From positions 39,067 to 103,066 of the forward strand of contig JAEYXH010000012.1 of assembly GCA_023428545.1 (NCBI GenBank): DNA of 64,000 nucleotides. The letters are read 5' to 3'. The position numbers were made by a program, and so were the translations under genes. How positions within the stretch are numbered: position 1 is the first letter of the stretch; each line of letters opens with the position of its first letter. The DNA is from Bacteroidota bacterium (GTDB lineage Bacteria; Bacteroidota; Bacteroidia; Bacteroidales; Prolixibacteraceae). Shown piece after piece: positions 16,065-26,300 of the stretch. The notes beneath the pieces are model-generated. The model was given only the letters and a program-made list of their open reading frames with translations, was not told where the DNA came from and made no database searches.

Positions 16065-17747
16065 ATGAGGTGGTTTAACAAATTGAAAGATGAAAATCAG
16101 GGTATCGGCCGTCCGCTGATTCACGGATATGTACGATTCAGATCTTCCATATATGGCAGGGTGGTTTTCATTATTGCTGTTTCATCATTTTTTCTATTCG
16201 TTTCTTTTGGAATTATCTTCCGTTCAGTGAATGAAAGTTACATCCAGACTGTAATCAGTGAAAACGGCAATAACATAGGCTATCTGGTTGAGGGTGCACT
16301 GTATAAATCCATGCTGGAGAATGATCAATCATCCTTACAGTCGACACTGGACATGATCAACTCCATGTCGGGAATTGACGATGTAAGCATGTATGACCAC
16401 AACAATGTGTTGGCTTATACATCGATAGCTGATTTTGGGCGAAGTGAGGCAAATCCCGACTGTCTGAGCTGCCACGCAAATCTGGATCAGCTTTTTTCAC
16501 GAACCGATAAGTCTTATCGTATTATCGACTACGACAGCCCCTGTGCAATGAATCCCGATGAGGCTGGTACACGACATCTGCTTATCAAATCTCCTATCCT
16601 TAACCACCCATCGTGCTATACAAGTGCTTGTCATGCCCATAGCGAAGATGAGGATGTTCTGGGATCACTGATTATCAGAATGCCATTGGAGGGGCTCGAC
16701 AGTGCCATGAAGCAATCCAGTATGGAATTTTATCTGCTGGCAGCCCTGATGACAGTCCTCCTTTCGGGCGCTTTAATCGCATTTACCAACAAGAAGATCA
16801 AATTCCCGTTGCAGGATCTTATCAGGGCGAGCATTGCAGTTGCAAATGGAGACACAAGTAAACGATTGCACGTAAAACCAAATCAGTTGTCAGATATTCG
16901 GATGGTTTCCCTTGCTTTTAATGAGATGCTTGATAACCTCCAGTCGGCGAATAATGAGCTTCAGAACTGGTCACAACAGCTTGAATATAAAGTACAGAAG
17001 AAATCAGAAGAGCTTGGTCAGGCACAAAATGAGCTGATAAATATCGAAAGAATCGCTTCCCTGGGGAAACTGTCACTTTCAGTGGCACACGAGATCAACA
17101 ATCCTCTTTCAGGGATATTGGTATATGCCAAACTTGTTTCAAAGCAATTAAGCAACCAGGAGTTGGAGTCGACCAAAAAAGAGTCGATGCTCAAACATTT
17201 GAAACTAATTGAGAATGAAACGAAGCGTTGTGGAGATATAGTAAAGGGGCTTTTGGATTTTTCACGGAAAGATCAGGAGAACCACGAACCCAAGCATTTG
17301 CATGAAATTCTTCGCGATACCTATGAGCTTATGTCGCATCCAATGAAAATCGCGAACATTCATTTTTGGACTGATTTCAATGCAAGGCACGATTTGATCC
17401 AAGGTAGTCCCAACCAAATAAAACAGGCCTGCGTGGCAATAATAGTCAATGCCTCAGAAGCAATCACCGAAAATGGGGAAATAATCATCAGGACTGAAAA
17501 TCCAGATAGCGATCATATTCGGATCGACATTACTGATAATGGCGTAGGGATCGCCGAAGAGGATATCCCACATGTTTTCGAACCATTCTTCTCAACAAAG
17601 GAAAAGGTCAGTGGCACTGGACTGGGTCTTTCCATTGTTCATGGGATCGTTCAGAGTCACAAGGGAAAAGTCAGTGTGAAATCTGTCCGGGGCAAGGAAA
17701 CAATCTTGTCAATTTTGTTACCACTTATTAAAAACGAAAACACATAA
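16065..17747 (+). CDS. Membrane sensor histidine kinase with c-type haem motifs
   Basis: A 560-residue kinase. Transmembrane helices at about 30-50 and 223-243 bracket a periplasmic sensor of about 170 residues with two haem-attachment motifs: CLSCH at residue 133 and CYTSACH (CX4CH) at residue 184, followed by another His. A HAMP linker follows, then the phosphoacceptor box SVAHEINNP with His342, and the ATPase N/G boxes (DNGVGI, GTGLGLSIVHG). It should read redox state or a haem ligand in the periplasm and phosphorylate the response regulator encoded 4 bp downstream. Its position right behind the NrfD operon suggests it controls that operon. Confidence 0.88.
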   Translation: MRWFNKLKDENQGIGRPLIHGYVRFRSSIYGRVVFIIAVSSFFLFVSFGIIFRSVNESYIQTVISENGNNIGYLVEGALYKSMLENDQSSLQSTLDMINSMSGIDDVSMYDHNNVLAYTSIADFGRSEANPDCLSCHANLDQLFSRTDKSYRIIDYDSPCAMNPDEAGTRHLLIKSPILNHPSCYTSACHAHSEDEDVLGSLIIRMPLEGLDSAMKQSSMEFYLLAALMTVLLSGALIAFTNKKIKFPLQDLIRASIAVANGDTSKRLHVKPNQLSDIRMVSLAFNEMLDNLQSANNELQNWSQQLEYKVQKKSEELGQAQNELINIERIASLGKLSLSVAHEINNPLSGILVYAKLVSKQLSNQELESTKKESMLKHLKLIENETKRCGDIVKGLLDFSRKDQENHEPKHLHEILRDTYELMSHPMKIANIHFWTDFNARHDLIQGSPNQIKQACVAIIVNASEAITENGEIIIRTENPDSDHIRIDITDNGVGIAEEDIPHVFEPFFSTKEKVSGTGLGLSIVHGIVQSHKGKVSVKSVRGKETILSILLPLIKNENT

Positions 17748-17751
17748 CCTA

Positions 17752-19092
17752 ATGGCGAAGAAAATTTCCATACTCATAGTAGATGACGAACAGTCGGTAA
17801 GGGATTCTTTATATAACTGGTTTATTGAAGACGGTTATGACGTAGAATGTGCCGAGAATGCCACTAAAGCCCTCTCGCTTCTTGAATCCTCCAGCTATGA
17901 CATTATCCTTGCAGACATAAAGATGCCCGGAATGGATGGATTGGAAATGCTGAAACGGATCAAGGCATTGAAGAAAGACTCTATGGTCATCATGATGACT
18001 GCTTTCGCAACTGTGGATACCGCCGTACAAGCGCTGAAAGATGGTGCTTTCGATTATGTCACGAAGCCATTTGATCCGGACGACCTGTCACATCTGATTC
18101 GAAATGCCGCAAAACAGATCATGCTGTCTGAAGAAAACGAGATTTTACGCGAGAAAGTCATTTCACTTGAGAATGTCGAGGACCTGATTGGCAAAAGTGA
18201 GGGAATGCAGAATGTTTTGCGCGAAATTGAAAGTGTTTCACAATCAAATGCTTCAGTGATTATTACAGGGGAAAGCGGGACAGGCAAGGAATTAGTTGCC
18301 AGGGCAATACATGCCAACTCCCCCCGAAAGTTTTTTCCAATGGTGAGCGTTCATTGTGGAGCCTTGAGTGAAAGTTTATTGGAAAGTGAACTGTTTGGAC
18401 ACGAGAAGGGCGCCTTTACCGGCGCAGTCTACAATCGCAAGGGAAGGTTTGAAATGGCTGATAACGGGACCATTTTTCTTGATGAAATTGCCACCATATC
18501 CACAAAAATGCAAGTGGAATTATTGCGGGTTTTAGAAACCAAGAGTTTTGTCAGGGTAGGTGGTCATAAAGAGATTTCTTCTGACTTCAGGGTTATTTGT
18601 GCCACGAACCGTGATCTAAAATCCATGGTTGATAAAGGGCTGTTCAGGGAAGACCTCTTTTATCGCCTTAATGTTGTCAATATTTCTGTGCCTCCACTCA
18701 GGGAACGGCTTGAAGATATCCCATTATTGGTGGACTATTTTATCAAAAAGTACTGCCATTCCATGAACCGACCCCTGATGACGATAGATGCATCAGCCTT
18801 GAAGAGGTTGGAAGATTTTCCGTTTCCGGGAAATATCCGCGAACTTGAGAATATGATTGAGAGGGCTATCGTGGTTGGAAATGGAAAGAAAATAACATTG
18901 AAAGACCTGCCTCTGGGTAAAGAAAAAAAACTGCCAACCTTTGAAAGTCTCGATGATTTGGAAAAAAACCATATTCAACAGATTCTCGATAAGTACTCGT
19001 GGAATATTTCTGCTTCTGCCAAGGCTTTGAAGGTCGATCGGGTCACTCTCTATAATAAGATCAGGAAATACGATCTGAAAGCACCCAAATAA
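17752..19092 (+). CDS. NtrC-family sigma-54 response regulator
   Basis: A 446-residue activator: receiver domain with acidic DDE at 11-13 and phosphoacceptor Asp55 (ADIKMPG); AAA+ domain with Walker A GESGTGKE near 173 and the sigma-54 contact loop GAFTGA at 220-225; Fis-type helix-turn-helix at the end (NISASAKALKVDRVTLYNKI). Partner of the haem-motif kinase, from which it is separated by 4 bp. Because it needs sigma-54 promoters, the TGGCAT-N5-TTGAC element and upstream dyads before 10923 are its likeliest local target. Confidence 0.93.
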   Translation: MAKKISILIVDDEQSVRDSLYNWFIEDGYDVECAENATKALSLLESSSYDIILADIKMPGMDGLEMLKRIKALKKDSMVIMMTAFATVDTAVQALKDGAFDYVTKPFDPDDLSHLIRNAAKQIMLSEENEILREKVISLENVEDLIGKSEGMQNVLREIESVSQSNASVIITGESGTGKELVARAIHANSPRKFFPMVSVHCGALSESLLESELFGHEKGAFTGAVYNRKGRFEMADNGTIFLDEIATISTKMQVELLRVLETKSFVRVGGHKEISSDFRVICATNRDLKSMVDKGLFREDLFYRLNVVNISVPPLRERLEDIPLLVDYFIKKYCHSMNRPLMTIDASALKRLEDFPFPGNIRELENMIERAIVVGNGKKITLKDLPLGKEKKLPTFESLDDLEKNHIQQILDKYSWNISASAKALKVDRVTLYNKIRKYDLKAPK

Positions 19093-19141
19093 TTCCTGTA
19101 TCTTGCAAATGTGTCTGTAAATTAAGCTTTTATCTGATTGA

Positions 19142-19693
19142 ATGGTAGGTAAACCGGAAAACATTACGCTTATATCGTTTGGTTATTTCGAAAAAGAAAT
19201 TTTGGAAATGATCGTACAGGATATTGAGCAGGAGTTTCAATTACCGGTAAAAATCAGGGAGGGGCATCTCGATCTGAGCGAATTCTTTGATGCAAATCGT
19301 AAACAGTATGACGGGAACCGGCTACTAAGTGAGATTGAAGACAAGTATTCATCTGATACCTACAAAACTCTTGGATTGTTCAGTGTTGATTTATATATCC
19401 CCATTCTTACCTATATTTTTGGCCAGGCTTTTCTGAATGGCCGAAGCGGCATTGCCTCCATTCATCGGCTCAAGAACGAAAGGTATGGTATCAGGGGAGA
19501 TAAGGCTGTTCTTATTGACAGGTTTCGGAAGGAGGCAATACATGAACTCGGTCACATGTTCGGTTTGATTCACTGCACCAATCCGGTTTGCGTAATGCGC
19601 TCAAGCACCTATGTTGAAGACATCGATCAGAAAAACCATTTGTTTTGTACATCGTGCAGGTTAAAGCTTTTTGTTCAGGATCCTGAAGATTGA
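19142..19693 (+). CDS. amzA: Archaemetzincin-type zinc metalloprotease
   Basis: A 183-residue protein with the full archaemetzincin signature: zinc site HELGHMFGLIH (near 138-148), followed by C-x4-C-x-M (the Met-turn) and a C-terminal CTSC pair for a structural zinc. There is no signal peptide, so it is cytoplasmic. Archaemetzincins are found across archaea and scattered bacteria and their substrates are mostly unknown. It lies 49 bp after the response regulator gene but its role in that circuit is not evident. Confidence 0.92.
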   Translation: MVGKPENITLISFGYFEKEILEMIVQDIEQEFQLPVKIREGHLDLSEFFDANRKQYDGNRLLSEIEDKYSSDTYKTLGLFSVDLYIPILTYIFGQAFLNGRSGIASIHRLKNERYGIRGDKAVLIDRFRKEAIHELGHMFGLIHCTNPVCVMRSSTYVEDIDQKNHLFCTSCRLKLFVQDPED

Positions 19694-19800
19694 AAGAAAT
19701 GTCATGGTATAATCCTTAACATAGAGTTTTTTGGATTAAACGAAGGGTGCATTCCAATGTCAAATACTATATAATAGTCAAAAATCAAAACCAATTATGT

Positions 19801-21114
19801 ATGAGATCATTGATTCTTGTGATTAGTTTTATTTTCATTATTGGCAACATCAATGCCCAAAAAGACGCTTCTGATTTTTGGGCCCAATGGCGTGGTCCAT
19901 TGGGAACCGGAGCTGCAATTAAGGGAAATCCCCCTGTTCAATTCGGTGAAAGCCTCAACTTGAAATGGAAGGTTGATTTACCCGGAAAAGGGCATGCCAC
20001 TCCGCTGGTTTGGGATGACAAAGTGATCATACTCACTGCTGTGCCAACCAACGAAAAAGGAGTCCGGGAGGAAAGCGAAAATGCGGATCATCCCATGTCA
20101 CCACAAAGCACTGAGTTTATTCATGAGTTTAAGGTTATCCTGATCAATCGGACTGATGGAAGCACCATTTGGGAAAAGACAGTTACGAGGGAGCTCCCTT
20201 TGGAAGGCACCCATGAACTAGGCAGCTGGGCCTCTAACTCACCATGTACTGATGGTAAACACATTTATGCCTATTTCGGATCCAGGGGACTTTATTGTCT
20301 CGATTTTGAGGGTAATATTCTTTGGCAGCGTGATTTTGGACAGAGCAACAAGCATATGAGCTTTGGGGAAGGTGATTCTCCATTCTTGTATGGCGACAGA
20401 ATTTTTGTGCTCTGGGATCATCAGGGAGATTGTTTCCTTTATTCAATTGATATAAAAACCGGCAAGGATGTTTGGGTAGCTAAGAGGGATGAGATTACAT
20501 CCTGGTCAACACCTTTGGTTGTCGATGTAAATGGAAAGCTGCAGGTCATTACAAGTGCCCCCAACCAGGTGCGAAGCTACGATTTTGAAACAGGAGAGTT
20601 AATATGGCATTGTACCGGCATGACAAGGAATGTGATTCCCAATCCTGTTTATGATGAAGGCATTGTTTATCTGGCCAGCGGATTCAGGGGGAGTGCACTC
20701 ATGGCAATTGATGTGGCAAAGGCCAAGGGTGATGTCACAGGCTCGGATGCCGTTCTTTGGACTTATAACCAGGATACCCCGTATACGCCAAATGTACTTT
20801 TGATGGACGGAAAGCTTTATTTCCTGAGGGTTAATAATGGATTTATGACTTGTCTCGATGCCAAAACCGGGAATGTAGTCTATGCCCGCGAAAAGCTTGA
20901 AGGAGTGTCCACTCTGTTTAGCTCCCCAACAGGGGTGTCAAACCGGATATATATCGCATCGAAAGGTCAGGTTCTTGTTCTCAGTGCCGGTGACAAGCCT
21001 GAGGTGTTGGCAACAAATGCGGTTGACGATGACTTCCATGCTTCCCCGGTAGTGGTTGGCAATGATTTAATATTAAGGGGATTCAAATCGCTTTATTGTT
21101 TTGGTCAGAAATAA
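19801..21114 (+). CDS. Secreted PQQ-like beta-propeller protein
   Basis: A 437-residue protein of the PQQ-binding-like (PQQ-dependent dehydrogenase/BamB-like) beta-propeller class, with recurring blades such as DRTDGSTIWEKTV-like, GNILWQRDFG, TGKDVWVAKR and TGELIWHC. I choose the ATG at 19801 because a signal peptide (RSLILVISFIFIIGNINAQ) starts there; an upstream GTG at 19747 would bury it behind 18 polar residues. No catalytic calcium/PQQ residues typical of quinoprotein alcohol dehydrogenases could be confirmed, so a binding or scaffold role is as likely. Confidence 0.82.
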   Translation: MRSLILVISFIFIIGNINAQKDASDFWAQWRGPLGTGAAIKGNPPVQFGESLNLKWKVDLPGKGHATPLVWDDKVIILTAVPTNEKGVREESENADHPMSPQSTEFIHEFKVILINRTDGSTIWEKTVTRELPLEGTHELGSWASNSPCTDGKHIYAYFGSRGLYCLDFEGNILWQRDFGQSNKHMSFGEGDSPFLYGDRIFVLWDHQGDCFLYSIDIKTGKDVWVAKRDEITSWSTPLVVDVNGKLQVITSAPNQVRSYDFETGELIWHCTGMTRNVIPNPVYDEGIVYLASGFRGSALMAIDVAKAKGDVTGSDAVLWTYNQDTPYTPNVLLMDGKLYFLRVNNGFMTCLDAKTGNVVYAREKLEGVSTLFSSPTGVSNRIYIASKGQVLVLSAGDKPEVLATNAVDDDFHASPVVVGNDLILRGFKSLYCFGQK

Positions 21115-21134
21115 GTGAGTGCATATAAATAAAT

Positions 21135-21166
21135 AAAAAAGAGGTCAACCTGGACCTCTTTTTTTT
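21135..21166. terminator. Bidirectional terminator between propeller and gdhA
   Basis: GAGGTC-AACCTG-GACCTC stem flanked by six A on the left and eight T on the right, between two convergent genes. Confidence 0.85.
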
Positions 21167-21194
21167 ACAGCATAATTTTTTCGACAGGCAAAAC

Positions 21195-22559
<1,365 letters not shown>

Positions 22560-22630
22560 TTATGATTTACATAGATAACTGCTCTAAAAGTAATTCGAAA
22601 GCAACTTTTTGATAAAACATGCCCATCGAA

Positions 22631-22647
22631 TTACGTGTTTCACGTAA
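22631..22647. promoter_or_regulatory. Perfect palindrome upstream of gdhA
   Basis: TTACGTG-TTT-CACGTAA, 7-bp arms with a 3-nt centre, in the 194-bp gap between gdhA and the LuxR-type regulator gene (which ends at 22742 and is also on the minus strand). It is typical of a dimeric regulator site; the regulator is not known. Confidence 0.5.
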
Positions 22648-22741
22648 ACGTATGTTAACTGAGTGTAAAACAATAATGCTGAAGGGGTGGAGTAGTCCCT
22701 GATGGTTCTAAATCTGAGGATTCAGATTGAGTATTGAAAAG

Positions 22742-23395
22742 TCAGATTTCAATAATATTGTTTTTTATGGCAAACTTTACCATGTCGACTGTGCTTTTCA
22801 GGTTCAGTTTCTGCATAATGTGATTTTTATGCGTTTCTACTGTTCTTACACTGATATAGAGCTGGTTTGCAATTTCCTGGTTGGATAAGCCCTTGCCCCA
22901 TAATCTGAGGATCTCAATTTGTCGGGCACTTAGCTGGTTTATATCACTGACAGCCATTTCTTCAGGGGTGTCAAGCGAATTGATGTATCGGTTCAATACG
23001 ATCCTTGTAATTGAGTTCCCGAAATATTCGTATCCATTACGAAGGGTAAGTATTGCTTCTTTAAGGTCGTTTGCATTTGAATCTCTTCCCAGAAATCCTT
23101 TGGCACCTGATTTAACGGCTTTCATAATAATTTCTTCACCGTCATTTTGCGAGATGATTAGGATAGGCATTCTTGGAAAGGCAATTTTCAATTGGTTAAC
23201 CAGGTTAAGGTTTTTCTGTGAGTCGTCTGAGAGGATATGAATCAAAATATGGACTTTCCTGGCTCTAAGATTTTGTAAAAGCTCATCCATGTTCCTGGCA
23301 GATAATAGGACCCTGAATTCTGAAATCTGCGAAATCAGTTTTGTCATTGCTTCCAGGACCAGCTGATGATCATTATATATGGCAAGGTCAATCAT
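22742..23395 (-). CDS. LuxR/NarL-type regulator with degenerate receiver
   Basis: A 217-residue protein with a receiver-like N-terminus and a LuxR-type helix-turn-helix at the end (LSARQIEILRLWGKGLSNQEIANQLYISVRTVETHK). In the receiver the position of the phosphoacceptor Asp is His53 (HILIHIL instead of xVVLLDI), the acidic pair is Asn8-Asp9, and the conserved Lys after the fourth strand appears as Arg (GFLGRD). Phosphorylation by a normal kinase therefore looks unlikely. Its start codon overlaps the stop of the 1553-residue protein gene (ATGA), so the two are translationally coupled and very probably work together. Confidence 0.85.
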   Translation of the reverse strand: MIDLAIYNDHQLVLEAMTKLISQISEFRVLLSARNMDELLQNLRARKVHILIHILSDDSQKNLNLVNQLKIAFPRMPILIISQNDGEEIIMKAVKSGAKGFLGRDSNANDLKEAILTLRNGYEYFGNSITRIVLNRYINSLDTPEEMAVSDINQLSARQIEILRLWGKGLSNQEIANQLYISVRTVETHKNHIMQKLNLKSTVDMVKFAIKNNIIEI

Positions 23396-26300
23396 ATTTT
23401 CCCCTCTTTAAGCCAGGTTACTTTATTGTCGGAATTCTCGAGGGGGGTAACCATTATTGCCGAAGTTTTATGCCGTCCGTCCATGTGAATGGTTAATGGT
23501 TTTCTTAGCCGTACATGCCTGTAAAAGCGTGTTTCCTGTATCAATGGCAGATCATTAAGCATGTCCCACCGAATAAAATCGGTGGCTGAGGTATGTTGAA
23601 CCGAAAAATAGCCAATATTCATGGCCGTGACGTTATGGAAAAAATGGGACCCCAGGGAGGTGTCGAGTGGAAAGTTACGAAGGCTGATCTCAACAATCAC
23701 TTTGGCATTCGAGATTTGTGACCAGTTTACCGGGATTCCGACAAACCGGTCGCGGCTTCCCCATCGTCCAGGTCCTACGAGGATGTATTTCCGGTTGTAT
23801 TTGATCATTTGCTGGTTCAGGGCATCAATTTCATCTGCCATGTCCATAGTTTGCAGCTTGTCGAATCTTTCGGGATCAATATAGATGATGTCATAAATAT
23901 CATTTATCTGGCCGTTGCCGACGCATGAAGTCGTGAATAGTAGCATATTGGATTTATCCAGTTTGTCAATCCTGACTGGTTTGGCAAGATGGTCTGAAAT
24001 AAGAGGCTTGATTTGCAGAAGATAAAAAGACGGAATTCCGTTTTTGGTTTTGTCAAGGTCCACTGCATATTCAATCTCTACGGGCGACCCGAATGCCTCT
24101 TCAATAGATGATAATAGTTCTTTAATTGTTTCAGCCAGGGGAATATAATCGTACTGGAGAATGTTGGCAAAATTAACGACCAATGGCCCATACCCTTTGT
24201 CTCCGGGTTCAAGCCTGTCGTTGTCTTTGTTGTAAACCGAAACGCAATGCCTGAGGGTTCCATGTTCAACGGCATCATAAATATCGAGTAATTTCAACGC
24301 TGCCAATTCTCCACCCTGCAGAAAATCGATGTCCCTGTTACGGCAATCAAGGGCATAAAATTGGGATTGGGTGCTGTTCAGAAGGTCCCGGACACTGTAC
24401 ATGTTAACCCTTGGGTATTTGGGAGAGAATCGGAATGACTTCCATCCATCTACCACGTATGTTCCAAGTCCAACCGCAGCAATGGCGAAGCCCTCTTCCG
24501 GAAGCATGTTGGCAACTGGATAATAGTTATATGATTGGGCAACACCACTGATATGGGGATAATAATAATCACCATATTGGTTCCCAACAAGCTCCTGAAG
24601 GACAACCGCCATTTTCTCCTCTTCTATTTTATGATGGATGATGGTAAAGTAATTTCTTGCCTTTGGTGAGAAAGTTGATGCAAATACCAGTTTTATGGCT
24701 TGGGTCAGATGCTCAAACAGCTGTTTCTTGTTTAAGCTGTTTGGGATGATGTAGGTGTCAAAAATTCCCGCAAATGGTTGGGTGATTGAATCTTCCGCGA
24801 TACTCGACGACCTTACCGCAATGGGTCTGTTGATCTGCTTGATAAAAATTTTCAGCTTCTGCAGCAATTGCATCGACAAATTTCCATTTATAAAATATTC
24901 CCTGAGTTTCTGGTAGGGTATTGTTGGGTCAATGATTTTTTCAAAAAGCTTGTTTTTACTGATGAAATGCTGAAATTCATCAGTGCCTATCACAACCGTT
25001 ATGGGGGTGGTGATATTGATTTTGTCACTCAGCCCGGGGAAATCAAGGTTATATATCAGGGTGTTAATAAAAGCCAATCCGCGTCCCTTACCTCCCAGGG
25101 ATCCAGGCGCAAATGAAACAATATTCTTCTCATCGATTATTGAAGTTTCGTCGAAAGAAAGAATCTTCCCCTTCTTCTTTTCTTTCCGGTATTTCTTGAT
25201 GATTTCGAGTAATTGTTGCCTTGATTCCTCGAGTGTCCTGAACATGTTCAGTGACAGGGGATTCAAGGTTCGGGCCAGTTGAATTTCGCCACGTTGCATC
25301 AACCACAACGAGAACTGGTTCTCTGACGCATGAATGGAAAGTGATTCATCGGGAATTTCCTGTAACAGGTTTTCAAATTCGCGAAGTGTTTTGGCAACAC
25401 CGATTTTATTTCCGGCTTTGTCCCTGAAAACAAAATGTCCAAAGCCCAGATAACTGTTCAGGAAGTGTTTCAGGTCCTTAATCAGCCTGTCCGAGTTTTT
25501 GTTCAGGAAGGTTACCTCCAGATCCTTTGCAAGAGCTGCGTTGCTGTCTTCAGATGACTGCAGGATGATTGGAAGCTTCGAAATATGTGATTTGACATAC
25601 CTGATTAGTTTGGCACCAGCCTCAAGGTCCATTCTTCCGGCTTTTTCAAACTCCACGTCCGAAATGATGCAAAGCATGAAATCCCTGTACTTGTTAAAAA
25701 TGGCGATCGCCTCCTCATAATTGCGGGCATGCAGAATCTTGGGCCTCGATCGCATTCGGCTGATCTTGTCGAGTTCGTTTTTCTCGACCTCAGGTAACAG
25801 CTGTTTGACATGGTTAAAGACAATGTCAAACAGGATCTGGATGTATTTTGAGTAATAAATCGGTGAGTCCTCGATCAGGAGGATGACCCTGACAAGTCCT
25901 ACCCTGGTGTCGTTGTCAACGTTTACCTTATCCTCGGTTAACTTAACTATGGAAAACAGAATCAGAGAGTCTCCACTCCAGACGAAAAGTTTATCGATCG
26001 ACCTGAGGGAGGGCACAACTTCTTCGTAATATTTCACATCACTTTTTCGGTTCACCAAAAGGTAGATGGGAAGGGATTCGGTTCGTTCGCGTATTTTTTC
26101 ACTTAGCTGGACCGGTGATTCCCGGTCGATACCTGCCATCAGGATAACCAGGTCGAACCTGGTCGTTTCAAGAAGTTCAAGCGCTTCCTCGGCTGTTGAT
26201 ACACCAGTGATTCGTGGTACCGAGAAAAGACTGTACTGGTATATTTCGCCCATGAACTTTGCAAAAAATGAGTCTTCACTTTCCAGGTTGAAGGCATCAT

